Below, piece by piece: positions 44,701-51,353 of a DNA stretch of 64,000 nucleotides (position 1 is the first letter of the stretch; each line of letters starts with the position of its first letter). This DNA comes from Pomphorhynchus laevis (Eukaryota; Acanthocephala; Palaeacanthocephala; Echinorhynchida; Pomphorhynchidae). The notes beneath the pieces are model-generated. The model did not search any database, was not told the origin of the DNA, and saw only the letters and a list, made by a program, of their open reading frames with translations. The DNA is taken from NCBI GenBank assembly GCA_012934845.2, contig WNNJ02000628.1, positions 186,001 to 250,000 on the forward strand. The letters run 5' to 3'. Position numbers and translations under genes: made by a program.

Positions 44701-46652
44701 AATGATAAATCATTTGATTAATATTTTTAAAATATATTTTTATATTAAAAACAACAGTGTAATAAATTGAGTAGGTCTTGTTTGTTGCAAGGAACCGTTT
44801 TAAATTTTTTTATTTCAATAAATACTATGAAATGATACGCTTTTAATCTTTAAATATTTTGGTTGGAGAAATCAGCTAAACTCTGCTATTTCCTCGCAAC
44901 CTCCCTACCGACTAGTAATTACATCGATTGGACAACCAACCGCGCCATTCGACATGTGCCATAGATAAAGCATTTCCAAAGCTATGAACTTCCAACGTAC
45001 CGACAACATTCCAATACGACTAAGACCTACATGATAATCACTGCCACCTAAGGTAACACAAAATAAAACTGCCTCAAAAATAAAAGAAATTTTTCTGAAC
45101 CAAGAATATATAAATTATTAAAAGGTTATATTACGGTAAATTTTGTCACTATTATAAGCGGTATATCATCGTCAGGTATATTTGTTCATATACTTGATCA
45201 TGATAAAACTCGAGGGTCTTGTTTGTTTGTTGCAAGGAACCGTTTTGAAATTTTTTTATTTCAATAAATTCTATGAAATGATACGCTTTTAATCGTCAAA
45301 TATTTTTTGAATAAATCAGTTAAAGTACTAAAAATAATTTTATTATTTTTAAATAAAATAAAATAATTTCACTCATAAACAATTATTGCTTAAAATTTTC
45401 AGGTTTAGACAAGATTATGATTATGAATATAATTTTAAAAGATTAAGTTGTTCTGAAGAGTACAGACGGTTTTCTTATTTGAATTCAAATATTTTAGCAA
45501 AATAGTAATTTAATTTTAAATTTACAACAAATTTTCATATTATAACATGTACATATCTTTACATTTTTAAATTATACATTGTAAAAAGATCGTAGACATA
45601 TATTTATACTTTAATTCAATATGCAGATAAAATCATATGTGAGGTTTATTGAGTTGATCTGGAAGAAATCACGCATACTTTTAAAAACTATTTAAATAAA
45701 AAATAACACTCGTATTTATCACAGTTGAAACATATTACCACACTCAATATATTGAAAGTTTTTGTAGAACTCTTAAAATACACAATAAGATTAAATGTGA
45801 GACGTACAGAGAAATGATTGACTCATATTTCATATAATTTTTATGGAGACAACCAAATAAAGATCGTAATATGTTCGAACACCTTATAAATATAATAGCA
45901 GATTTTAAAAATTATAAATACTTATTAAATTGTATAAAATCATTCATTTATTTAAAGAAAAATTATAATTGCATCAAAACAACAAGACCTAATATATTGA
46001 CAATTTATGTAATTGTAATTTACAGAAAACATGAACGTTTCACTAATTCATTAATACAAGCAATGTAAAAAACAATTATTTAAATGAATAATAAAAAGTT
46101 CTTGTTGCGGAGTAAATTATATCCGCGAGATTGTTTCAACCTCAGAAGTTTCACTATAGGAAGAATAATAGAGTTGTTTAATTGCAATAAAGATGATAAT
46201 ATAAAATTATCTCAAAATTTATGTAAGCAGACGACAAAAAATAATCCTTCCTTCTTATTTAAATAATAACTTTAAGCGAAACTTTATATTTTCTAAAGTG
46301 GAAAAATGCGTTGCCTATTTCATTAAGTTAAGCAATGATGTATTTAAATGTTTACTAACAACTAATTTAAAGATTCTTTAAGATTAATCTTCTCTAAAAA
46401 GTAAATACCTTCCGGGGAATTCTTTTAACGCACGTTCAAAAACCATGTTAACTGATCTGGTATCAGTGCATCTTGCAGTTTTGTGATCAATATAGCGCAA
46501 CCATGCCCGAAGATAAAAGGGGTTGCGAATAATATCTTCTTCGTAAGCAAGATCGTCTTCCTCCTAAGATATCGATAAATAATTGCAAATGGCTATTTTC
46601 AATAATTTACCAGCAGCAATGCTTTAAGCGGATCCGAATCAATAGATAACAT
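17649..46652 (-). CDS. Syf1: Pre-mRNA splicing factor SYF1 (XAB2), multi-exon gene
   Basis: Syf1 is a HAT/TPR-repeat scaffold of the spliceosome (NTC/Prp19-associated complex). In animals it also binds XPA in transcription-coupled repair, and it acts in the nucleus. Twenty exons were placed by splice sites and by similarity to known XAB2: [42 protein letters not shown] and RSVQATYN are almost unchanged from other animals. Exon sizes sum to about 2.43 kb (about 810 codons) against about 855 residues in human. The deficit is the C-terminal acidic tail, which I could not find, plus about five residues missing between exons 11 and 12 (the ENYDE position). Repeats run through nearly the whole protein, as in the family. 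Introns range from about 40 bases to 5.6 kb and host many transposons. I am certain of the family. I am less sure of the first exon and of the 3' end. Confidence 0.93.
17859..18041 (+). repeat. Dispersed repeat, copy 2
   Basis: Same-strand copy of 2559-2740, here inside a Syf1 intron and on the opposite strand to that gene. It shares the [15 protein letters not shown] reading with a stop at the same place. The acceptor seen at copy 1 lies outside the shared segment. Confidence 0.7.
18042..19228. other. Syf1 intron sequence with small palindromes
   Basis: It contains short fold-backs, for example TTTTACTACC..GGTAGTAAAA near 18777-18801. One exon-like piece at 18374-18543 is listed separately. 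Nothing else was recognised. Confidence 0.4.
18374..18543 (-). pseudogene. Exon-like remnant in a Syf1 intron
   Basis: A good acceptor (ACTTTCTTTACAG) is followed by 56 open codons including [40 protein letters not shown] and DPWVFWKIN, then a stop. The composition is protein-like. I do not recognise the family. It is not Syf1 sequence, so it is either a nested gene's terminal exon or a relic carried in by a transposon. Confidence 0.35.
19229..19290. other. Perfect 29-bp inverted repeat with 4-base loop
   Basis: CTCTCTCTATATGTGTGCAC... at 19229-19257 is matched exactly by its reverse complement at 19262-19290, around a TCAT loop. No mismatch was seen. It is a strong hairpin if transcribed within the Syf1 intron, with a length like a short miRNA-type hairpin, but it is unusually perfect. 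Confidence 0.85.
19291..19803. other. AT-rich intron sequence
   Basis: The stretch from 19715 to 19805 is AATTAATT simple sequence. No gene was seen. Confidence 0.4.
19804..20690 (+). mobile_element. Penelope-like retroelement, RT fragment (copy 1)
   Basis: The plus strand encodes RT motifs of the Penelope-like type: [20 protein letters not shown] near 20070-20130, and [11 protein letters not shown] near 20210-20245 (the catalytic DD box, in a different frame). The conserved region after the palm follows at 20340-20681 ([48 protein letters not shown]). The segment 19804-19915 duplicates 20174-20285, giving a partial tandem structure as is common for these elements. The frame is broken at least once, and no GIY-YIG endonuclease is seen. 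The assignment rests on motif pattern only. Confidence 0.75.
20691..20880 (+). repeat. Terminal repeat module of the Penelope-like element
   Basis: It follows the RT fragment directly. It contains ATCAGAGGAAATACATCA, GGGGCCGAAACCTGATAGC and ATAGCAGTTCCTCCTGATGA. The same module occurs next to copy 2 (34840-35000) and several times in 27.1-29.9 kb. TGCTATG/CATAGCA inverted pairs give it a hairpin. Confidence 0.7.
21123..21640 (-). mobile_element. GC-rich fragment of another RLE-type retrotransposon (endonuclease domain)
   Basis: The minus strand is open for about 170 codons. A zinc-knuckle-like part comes first ([29 protein letters not shown]). It is followed by [20 protein letters not shown] and [11 protein letters not shown], then [20 protein letters not shown]. 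The arrangement C-x-C..H..C, R-P-D/N-G, W-D-x-T and a KY motif is that of the restriction-like endonuclease domain at the C terminus of some non-LTR retrotransposons. It is much more GC-rich than its surroundings and is not closely similar to the CXC/RLE family at 51-64 kb. That makes it a second, separate lineage. No RT part is present. Confidence 0.7.
22044..22224 (-). CDS. Syf1: Syf1 exon 19
   Basis: It encodes [33 protein letters not shown] and [18 protein letters not shown]. The acceptor is ATGCTTCTTTAG and the donor GTATTTATC. Confidence 0.95.
22268..22367 (-). CDS. Syf1: Syf1 exon 18
   Basis: It encodes [20 protein letters not shown] and [13 protein letters not shown]. The next intron is only about 43 bases long. 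Confidence 0.96.
22417..22520 (-). CDS. Syf1: Syf1 exon 17
   Basis: It encodes [16 protein letters not shown] and [16 protein letters not shown]. The acceptor is CCCTGCTAG and the donor GTAAATT. Confidence 0.95.
22680..22859 (+). pseudogene. NZF/RanBP2 zinc finger remnant nested in Syf1
   Basis: After an acceptor (TTGAATCGCAG) the plus strand reads [20 protein letters not shown], then [13 protein letters not shown] and a stop. W-x-C-x2-C..N..C-x2-C is the RanBP2/NZF zinc finger pattern, often ubiquitin-binding. The next 400 bases carry further protein-like but interrupted text on the same strand ([18 protein letters not shown] near 23069, [19 protein letters not shown] near 23173). It therefore looks like a decayed gene copy lying antisense in a Syf1 intron. 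The parent gene is not recognised. Confidence 0.5.
23788..23897 (-). CDS. Syf1: Syf1 exon 16
   Basis: It encodes [20 protein letters not shown] and [16 protein letters not shown]. The acceptor is CTGTTTTTAG and the donor GTATATAT. Confidence 0.95.
23985..24131. repeat. 81-bp tandem duplication
   Basis: A unit starting TTGGACAGAATATATTACAG occurs at 23985 and again at 24066 with almost no differences. The open frames on both strands here are by-products. Confidence 0.8.
24128..24250. repeat. Palindrome containing a GCTAACAGAAGTTAGC hairpin
   Basis: AAATTTTGGGATCAAGATCA at the left is mirrored by TTTTTTGATCCCAAAATTT at the right, giving arms of about 40-45 bases. Near 24195-24220 is TGCTAACAGAAGTTAGCGAA. 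This is the motif repeated five times at 43.5-44.1 kb, so the two loci share a repeat family. Confidence 0.7.
24466..24575. mobile_element. Diverged fragment of the 39.1-kb MITE
   Basis: It shares the ACTGATGAGTC, GATGCCGTTTTGTCG and TTCTTTCGT blocks with the element at 39128-39443, in a rearranged, older-looking copy. Confidence 0.5.
24576..25127. other. Syf1 intron, no feature seen
   Basis: AT-rich sequence without exons or recognisable repeats. Confidence 0.4.
25128..25377. mobile_element. MITE with 31-bp terminal inverted repeats
   Basis: The left end AAGCTTAACCCTGAATGCGC continuing CTACCACAGAC is mirrored by the right end GTCTGTGGTAGGCGTATTCC continuing GGGTTAAGCTT. The element is 250 bases long with no coding capacity. 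A half copy is at 4310-4442. Confidence 0.75.
25555..25630 (-). CDS. Syf1: Syf1 exon 15
   Basis: It encodes [19 protein letters not shown] and TPEHCK. The acceptor (CCTTTTTAAAAG) is weaker than its neighbours' but the reading phase fits. Confidence 0.92.
25631..26769. other. Syf1 intron with old repeat debris
   Basis: Two less AT-rich patches (about 26090-26250 and 26280-26640, split by an AT palindrome at 26264-26281) look like weathered transposon sequence but cannot be classified. The rest is featureless. Confidence 0.35.
26770..26868. repeat. Hammerhead-like core fragment plus a 25-bp hairpin
   Basis: On the minus strand, CTGACGAAGGACCCAGTAAG then GGAACAAAACG (about 26769-26800) resembles the CUGANGA-stem-GAAA pattern in decayed form. 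Beside it, TACGACAAATATTTACATAC at 26816 onward folds back exactly on 26844-26868 around a CCG loop (25-bp arms). Confidence 0.55.
27130..29890. repeat. Field of Penelope-like terminal modules, partly tandem at ~510 bp
   Basis: The module seen at 20691-20880 recurs near 27165-27290 and 27720-27905 (the latter in the other orientation). It also recurs near 28240-28450, 28790-28960, 29300-29410 and 29700-29890. The last four lie in a row. The blocks TCAAGCTTGAAAATGACACT at 28609 and 29118, and the module itself, repeat at about 510-520 bases. Ends marked ATCAGATAACTGAGTCTACG occur near 26922 and 27504 and, inverted, near 28055. No RT coding is left here. Confidence 0.65.
30394..30480 (-). CDS. 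Syf1: Syf1 exon 14
   Basis: Twenty-nine codons: [29 protein letters not shown]. The donor is GTAAGAT. The next intron is about 4.8 kb and filled with repeats. Confidence 0.95.
30526..30639 (-). CDS. Syf1: Syf1 exon 13
   Basis: Thirty-eight codons: [20 protein letters not shown], then [17 protein letters not shown]. It is in phase 0 at both ends. Confidence 0.95.
30688..30850 (-). CDS. Syf1: Syf1 exon 12
   Basis: It encodes [35 protein letters not shown] and [11 protein letters not shown]. About five residues that relatives have just before this (ENYDE) are not encoded here or in exon 11, so there may be an unseen micro-exon or a small loss. Confidence 0.93.
31125..31345. repeat. GC-rich 41-bp minisatellite
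   Basis: About four copies of a unit starting GAGAGCACACGAATCCGCCT and ending ACGAAGCAGAGTCT, plus degenerate edges. It lies immediately 5' of the degenerate CXC/RLE retrotransposon at 31395, so it may be that element's leader repeat. The minus-strand open frame over it is incidental. Confidence 0.8.
31395..32940 (+). mobile_element. Degenerate CXC/RLE non-LTR retrotransposon in a Syf1 intron
   Basis: The plus strand carries, in order, the CXC-like cysteine cluster ([20 protein letters not shown] at about 31400-31480) and the [13 protein letters not shown] block near 31675. Next comes the region after the RT palm ([16 protein letters not shown], 31940), then [11 protein letters not shown] (32172) and a distorted endonuclease part ending [10 protein letters not shown]..., with KYEERI near 32875. 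The reading frame changes several times. The RT palm itself (FTQGDP, YADD) is missing, an internal loss of roughly 400 codons. It is clearly the same family as the array at 51-64 kb but older and on the other strand. Confidence 0.8.
32941..33571. other. Syf1 intron, no feature seen
   Basis: A duplicated short coding-like stretch at 33080-33190 ([13 protein letters not shown] and [13 protein letters not shown]) looks like a small tandem duplication. Otherwise AT-rich. Confidence 0.35.
33572..33725. mobile_element. Small MITE with 18-bp terminal inverted repeats
   Basis: AATCAAAGAAACGACAAT at 33572-33589 is mirrored exactly by ATTGTCGTTTCTTTGATT at 33708-33725. The inside holds further nested fold-backs (AATAGCTG / CAGCTATT). 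It is 154 bases long with no coding. Confidence 0.75.
34315..34415 (-). CDS. Syf1: Syf1 exon 11
   Basis: It encodes [20 protein letters not shown] and [13 protein letters not shown], matching VNFKQVDDLASVWCQ of XAB2. The donor used is GTAATT. Confidence 0.93.
34736..35697 (-). mobile_element. Penelope-like retroelement, copy 2
   Basis: The minus strand encodes [20 protein letters not shown], then [20 protein letters not shown] (35412-35663) and the downstream RT region at 34996-35337, very similar to copy 1. The piece at 34736-34825 is a second copy of 35610-35697 (CATCGACTGTTCCACC... then AAATCAGCTAACTGAGTCTA). The element therefore has a partial direct-repeat, LTR-like arrangement, as Penelope-like elements often do. 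The Y-x-DD box is missing and the frame is broken. The terminal module at 34840-35000 lies inside. Confidence 0.75.
35698..37043. other. Syf1 intron, no feature seen
   Basis: A small palindrome at 35925-35955 (AACCAACTTATTATTTAATA..GTTGGTTA). Short open frames (for example 36112-36294) are AT-rich and unrecognised. Confidence 0.4.
37044..37163 (-). CDS. Syf1: Syf1 exon 10
   Basis: Forty codons: [20 protein letters not shown], then [18 protein letters not shown]. It is in phase 0 at both ends. Confidence 0.95.
37208..37359 (-). CDS. Syf1: Syf1 exon 9
   Basis: It encodes [37 protein letters not shown] and [14 protein letters not shown]. This is the best-conserved part of the protein. Confidence 0.96.
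37413..37503 (-). CDS. Syf1: Syf1 exon 8
   Basis: It encodes [18 protein letters not shown], then an acidic end NEE. The acceptor is TGGTTACAG and the donor GTACAG. Confidence 0.93.
37558..37617 (-). CDS. Syf1: Syf1 exon 7
   Basis: Twenty codons, [20 protein letters not shown], nearly identical to the family. Both flanking introns are about 55 bases. Confidence 0.95.
37673..37837 (-). CDS. Syf1: Syf1 exon 6
   Basis: It encodes [32 protein letters not shown] and [11 protein letters not shown]. The acceptor is CGTTTTTAG and the donor GTTTGTTTG. Confidence 0.95.
37838..39127. other. Syf1 intron, AT-rich
   Basis: Nothing recognised apart from AT simple sequence. Confidence 0.4.
39128..39443. 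mobile_element. Palindromic MITE with ~113-bp arms
   Basis: CTTGTAAAACATGTAAGCCA at the left end and its inverse at 39424-39443 bound two long arms (39128-39240 and about 39331-39443). Both arms contain GCCGTTTCGTCATCACAATG and CAGAGGAGGACTGGCAG. The centre holds an extra partial copy of the arm. The plus-strand open frame of 144 codons across it is a by-product of the repeat. Relatives are at 1584-1693 and 24466-24575. Confidence 0.8.
39622..39798 (-). CDS. Syf1: Syf1 exon 5
   Basis: It encodes [15 protein letters not shown], then [15 protein letters not shown], matching the NDERFVSKAGKSNYQ block of XAB2. The intron before it is only about 55 bases. Confidence 0.95.
39854..40051 (-). CDS. 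Syf1: Syf1 exon 4
   Basis: It encodes [33 protein letters not shown] and [10 protein letters not shown]. It is 198 bases long and in phase 0 at both ends. Confidence 0.95.
40052..41929. other. Syf1 intron, little in it
   Basis: Around 40480-40600 there is a GATGATCG/GTAATGATCG-type imperfect microsatellite. The rest is AT-rich and unrecognised. Confidence 0.4.
41930..42370. repeat. AT satellite, ~93-bp unit
   Basis: About five units, each with GTGTATCGACTATTTGAATA and TGAATATACACTATTTGAAT, start near 41992, 42083, 42177, 42269 and 42362. Related partial units continue at 42480-42560. The minus-strand open frames rich in Tyr/Ile/Phe over it are repeat translations, not genes. Confidence 0.85.
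42371..43002. other. AT-rich intron sequence
   Basis: The block at 42775-42880 repeats 41515-41620 (ATAATATGTTATTTTACA, TGTGTGATATCTGATTTACT), a dispersed direct duplication of about 110 bases on either side of the satellite. Confidence 0.5.
43003..43126 (-). CDS. Syf1: Syf1 exon 3
   Basis: It encodes [14 protein letters not shown] and [20 protein letters not shown], as in XAB2 ([12 protein letters not shown], then NNCHERAFVFMHK). The acceptor is TTATCTTTAG and the donor GTATTTC. Confidence 0.92.
43400..44100. repeat. Tandem repeat with hammerhead-like hairpin core, five copies plus one inverted
   Basis: Units of 87-118 bases contain AATTTTCTGAAGATGCTAAC then AGAAGTTAGCGAAATATC. They start near 43575, 43690, 43778, 43892 and 44010 and are separated by GATCCAGCTCCAATAATTAT. 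An inverted unit lies at about 43400-43515. Each unit has CUGAAGA, a 6-bp hairpin (GCTAAC/GTTAGC) and GAAA. The array sits in Syf1 intron 2. Confidence 0.75.
44101..46408. other. Syf1 intron 2, mostly AT-rich
   Basis: It contains the direct repeat pair listed separately and a GC-richer patch at 44880-45060 that I could not identify. Short open frames at 45871-46266 are low-complexity. Confidence 0.4.
44773..45320. repeat. ~110-bp direct repeat pair
   Basis: GGAACCGTTTTAAATTTTTT and GAAATGATACGCTTTTAATC occur in the copy at 44773-44882 and again at 45213-45320, separated by about 440 bases. They may be long terminal or flanking duplications of an unidentified insert, or just a local duplication. 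Confidence 0.65.
46409..46563 (-). CDS. Syf1: Syf1 exon 2
   Basis: It encodes [26 protein letters not shown] and [11 protein letters not shown], the first HAT repeat. The acceptor is ATATCTTAG and the donor GTATTTAC. It ends two bases into a codon that exon 3 completes as Ser. Confidence 0.9.
46611..46652 (-). CDS. Syf1: Syf1 exon 1 (probable start)
   Basis: ATG plus 13 codons ([14 protein letters not shown]) end at donor GTAAAT in phase 0, which fits the next exon. An AG precedes the ATG directly, so a 5' UTR exon may be spliced here. Known relatives have a similarly short leader before the E/D-D-LPYEE motif. Confidence 0.6.
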
Positions 46653-47037
46653 CTAAAATCGGAAATAAAGGTTAATAAAACTACTCAACATGATTAATAA
46701 TCAAAACATATGACAACCATATCCATAAGTCGAAAATTTTAATTTCCGTTGTACAACCGATTTTAGTAAATTTATTGAGCTCCTGAAATAAATTAATAAA
46801 GTATTTTTTATTAATAAATTAATAAAGAGATAGCAGGGGGGAATAAATTCTTGAAAACAGTGTACATTCTTGATTTACAATTTGCTAAGTATATTAGAAC
46901 TATTAAAATATCATAAGTAAGGACTAAAACAGCAGTTAATTATGACATTTTATTGTTATAAAATGATATTATGAGGGATAATGAAAAATATTACGATTTT
47001 ACTTTAAAAAATAAAAAATATTGTAATCAAAAATATT
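46653..47037. promoter_or_regulatory. Upstream region of Syf1
   Basis: Immediately 5' of the likely start codon on the minus strand. An exon-like piece (acceptor TTATTTCAG then ELNKFTKIGCTTEIKIF, about 46730-46786) could be part of a 5' exon or chance. No TATA box or initiator can be argued from sequence alone. Confidence 0.25.
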
Positions 47038-48545
47038 ATTATATAAGACAACAACACAAGCATAGCTCAATAGTTGCATCACATTATATATAAAAAATAT
47101 ATGAAATTAGATCAGCGATTCGTGTTCTGTAGTAGCAAAACATCCATTCCGCTCATAATATTATGCTTGAATTTATCCAGCGATTCAGTTTCAATTGTAC
47201 TCGTGCTTAGCGAATTCCACAACTTCACGGTTCATTGGTTAAACAGCATTGTCCTCATATGAACAATCCGCTGACGCTCCAAAACAAAAGAACGCCCACG
47301 TAAATAGCAGTCTGGACGAACATGAATAATGCGGACAAAGCATGGTGAGGCACATGCAAAATCTTCCAAATCAAACTCATATCGCATAAGTTTCTACTAG
47401 TCTTCAAAGATTGCATATTCAGAATCTCAAGTCGGATATTGTAAGGCTATGAACTTAATGATCTAACAAGCTTAGTTGCTCGACATAAAACGGTCTATAA
47501 TCTTATTGACTCTCGATTCGTTAGTGGATATACACACGGGGATGCATATAGTAAATGACTGAGCACCTACGCGTTAATCAATGGTTTGAACATTTGTGAA
47601 TCAAGGGAGTTAAGTGTCCTAGCTAGAAGACCCACCATGCGATTAGCCATGGAGCAGGCATACTCAGTATGATGTTTTGTCTAAAGGTTATCTGCAATCC
47701 AAACTTCGAGATTCTTGAAATGTTCCATGAGTTCAATATATTTATTCTGAAGACAATAATTAAACTGAATATTTTTGTTTAATCCTTTTATACATAGCTA
47801 TATGTATAAAATATATCACATAAGATATAAAAAATAAATGAAACTAGATCAGCGATTCGTGTTCTGTAGTAGCAAAACATTCATTCCGCTCATAATATTA
47901 TGCTTGAATTTATCCAGCGATTCGGTTTCAAATGTACTCGTGCTTAGCGAATTAACCAACGAACTTCAAGGTTCGATGGTTAAACAGCATTGTCCTCGAA
48001 TGAACAATCCGCTGACGCTCCAAAACAAAAGAATGCTCACGGAAATAGCGGTATGGTCGAAAATAAATAATGCCGGACAAAGCATGGTGAGGCACATGCA
48101 AAATCTTCCAAATCAAACTCATATTTTTTTATTAAAAATTAGTCGAATTTTCGATAACTGGTTGCTATCATTATTATACAAGACAACAATACAAGCATAG
48201 CTCAATAGTTACATCACATTACATATAAAAAAGAAATAAAATTAGATCAGCGAATCATGTTCTGAAGTAGCAAAACATCCATTCCGCTCATAATATTATG
48301 CTCGAATTTATCCAGCGATTCGGCTTCAACTAGTGCTTAGTGAATTCCACAAATTCACAGTTTGGTCGTTATATTGTAGTGTCCTCCTTGAACAATCCGC
48401 TGACGCTCCAAAACTAAAGAATGCACAGGTAAATAGCGTCAAAGGCGAACATTAATAATGCCGGGCAAAACACGATGAAATACATGCAAAATCGTCCAAA
48501 TCAAACACATATCGCATCAGTTTCGACTAGTCATTAACAATTGCT
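47038..48545 (-). mobile_element. Three LINE 3'-end fragments in a row
   Basis: Segments at 47038-47400, 47825-48130 and 48172-48545 are diverged copies of one sequence. On the minus strand they read LRGRSFVLERQRIVHMR, then VKLWNSLSTSTIETESLDKF and KHNIMSG. This is the usual C terminus of LINE ORF2 proteins (R..F..R....WN.L......S...FK). Copies 1 and 3 share the extreme 3' end (GTTGTCTTGTAT). All are 5'-truncated and interrupted. Confidence 0.7.
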
Positions 48546-49554
48546 CATGCATTATTCATAAAAAAGATATTACGATTTATAAAGGAATTCACGATACTTT
48601 AAAAATGCATAAAAAACGTGTTTAGGAATTGCTATGTATATGGCGTGTTCACAGCAATTAAATAGTAATCCGCAAATGATAAAATAGCAAATCCTTTACC
48701 ATTATTACGTTTAACAGACTGCAATTATTCATGTCAAAATTCTGTTCATAATTTCGCATGTTCATATTGATACTTCGATAAGACGAGACGAACAAACTAT
48801 CTAAAAGTGATTTGATGGAAACTTCAGAGACGCATCATGACTAGCTATGTACCCTGACTATTTGGCGTCAACCAATGACATATCAATATATATTTGATAA
48901 ATACAATCCAGCCAGGAAAGTCCAGATTCTTTTGGTAGGTTTGATGACATCAGAATAACCAAGGAACTTTAGGTCCTTAATAATTTTATCACAAATTTCG
49001 ATAATTTTGTATGATATACTTGTCTACAATTATATCTAAAGCTCGGATTTGTTAATATGAACAATTGTGCCCTTCTTATAATTATCAGTGGATTAATTGA
49101 AATATTGTATATTTTATAATAGAACTTTTCTTATATAATAGAACTTATATGAAATTCTTTAGTGATTATAAAGAATTTCACTATTGATTCTATTTAGACA
49201 AATTTATTCTAATGGATTAAGATGATCCTCAATTCTTAAAAATTTCACTATGAATTTTAGACAAATGTATACGAATAGATAACTATTTGCTCCATCATCA
49301 GGTTTAATTTTAATTAGCTTGCTTCAAGAAACAAAATTTCATTTTTAGTTTCCTTACATGGTGACAGTGTTTTTCGAAATGTCGAACAAAATGCTAGTGT
49401 AAAGACAATTTAATTATAATATGCATCGTAAAATAATCGTGATCATTTTACAGTTGTAATTTTATTATGTATAAAAATGATTTATTCTTACGTGACAAAA
49501 AATATTTTTAGTATAGAGGGAGCTTTGACCGAAAAAGGCCGTTCTAACCGCTAA
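48546..49554. other. AT-rich, no feature seen
   Basis: No repeats or genes recognised, other than weak LINE-like sequence near 48780-48950. Confidence 0.35.
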
Positions 49555-50480
49555 TTATACAAGACAACACATTAACTTGTCTTGATCCGCATGTCTTATC
49601 CAACTGTTGACCAAAACTTTGAATTGGCTTAGTGATGATGCAGCCACAATGCCATGTGGTAATGAGTTCCACAACTTTAACGCTCTGTGTAACAATCTCT
49701 ATACCATTGTATACCACTCAATTTGCATTGTGCACAATATAAGTGAATGGCCACTATGACTTTGTCGGACATTCATTTCAGTACAGTCGCTTGGGTATCT
49801 ATCCTCTTTACTATATGCCACATCGTGACCATATCCAGAACGAGTAGTCGTCTGCATTGATATCAGACCCTTCGAAGTTAATTGCTTATTATAACTAATA
49901 CTTTCACCACCTCGAATGAGTTTGCTGTCACGCAGTAGAAATTTCTCTAGGTATCTCATTTCGCCTGTCGTGGAAGGGAACGACGCTCGTATAGCATATT
50001 CATGTGAGGACGAACTAGCGCGTTGTAAAGCCGAACATAACGGTGTATATATACTGACAAAAACGGTTTTTAATCAAATAAATCATCTTTATCGAGGAAC
50101 TAAAACGTTTATCAGTAGCCATTATAGTTTCTAGTGTCGATTGCATAAGTATGCCAAGATCACAAACTTGATTAGTCGAAATAATTCTACAAAACCGGAT
50201 TCAATAAAAAGAAAAAACCAAGAACCTGCCAAGCAGTGTGTGAGCACTTTAAAATTTTAATACTAGGCCGGTGATAACACTTCACGTATGAACCCTATCA
50301 ATATAACGCTGTAAGCGGATAAGGTCTTTTTCAGATAGGACCTCACACCATATTTTATGTCGTCAGCAAAAGCTAAACAAGGATAGTGAAGTTAAGTCAG
50401 TAGACTTTTCATAAACATATTAAACGATAAAGATCCTAGTAAAGTACACAGAGGAACTCCTGAAGTAATTAAAGGTGGTA
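49555..50480 (-). mobile_element. LINE remnant with RT and C terminus
   Basis: On the minus strand, GVPLCTLLGSLSFNMFMKSL and AFADDIKYGV (about 50360-50460) are RT motifs B and C. Further down, KLWNSLPHGIVAASSLSQFK (about 49610-49685) is the ORF2 tail, followed by a 3' end like that of the fragments at 47-48.5 kb. The frames are broken repeatedly and the catalytic FADD is kept. It is a related but separate LINE copy from the three fragments to its left. Confidence 0.65.
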
Positions 50481-50892
50481 AGGATAATATACTACTAATA
50501 CATAATTATTATAACTAGAACGTCAATGAACACAGCTCATATGGACACCTTCACAAATTAGAAATTAAAACGAAAAATTATGAAAAAGCAAATACCAAAA
50601 TACAATAAATCTTGAAATCAGTAATGATTAAGGCAAATAAAAAAGAACAAAAAACCCAAAGCAACGACTTGAGAGATTTTCGAAAATCTCTCAAGCAGAA
50701 ATATCTCCCAACAGGAATAACTAAAGCTGCGAAATTCAAGCATTTCTTCTTTCTCCATGGTTTGCGCTGCAGCATAAATTGATGACCGCGTAATCTTGAG
50801 TTATTACGACTAGTAGATTGCGTCTTTATAGGATTATCGTGGTATCTCATTGCCTGCCGTACACGGACAAGGTCGTTAGCTTCTCACACATA

Positions 50893-51239
50893 AGCTACTT
50901 CAAGTCGACCCTGGAAACTTCTCGATATCCCTATTCTCTGCACAGCCTTACTCAATTCTTCACTATTTTCACTTACTCTTAACAATTTCTCTCCCGATGA
51001 TCTCTGCATTCTGTTTGATTCTGAACTTACGTCAGTCATCAATAACCTTCTGCGTAGTCGACTCCGACGTTCCCAGCGCTTGCGCCATGCTCCCTGGTTC
51101 GATTCTGACTGTAGTCCTTCTAAGCGTCGACTCCGTCACTCTTTTCCTTGTATAATCGATTTCTTAAACGTTCTCCCAACTCACTCCCTCGAAATCTGCG
51201 TGATTCCTACTTTTCTCTACGCCGTTCACATCTCATTCT
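50893..51239 (+). mobile_element. Fragment of the CR1/L2-type LINE, target of the retrotransposon array
   Basis: About 350 bases match the reverse complement of 8280-8625 in the LINE at 6.6-10.2 kb, including CTTCTCGATATCCCTATTCT, GCGCCATGCTCC and CGTTCACATCTCATTCTT. The match stops at 51239 where the first CXC/RLE element begins. CACATCTCATTCTT reappears at 54227-54240 on that element's other side. Confidence 0.85.
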
Positions 51240-51353
51240 TTTTTTTTTTTTTTTTAAAGAAAAATTTTTATTTTCGTAAAACATACAAGAATGTGTCCAA
51301 AAGTAAAGAACTAAAGAATTCAAAAATCCAATCATAAGCTAAGTTATTTCTCT

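Noticed and set aside
44880-45060. GC-richer patch considered as an RNA gene or coding remnant
   Set aside because: Both strands are full of stops and no rRNA, tRNA or snRNA signature was recognised.
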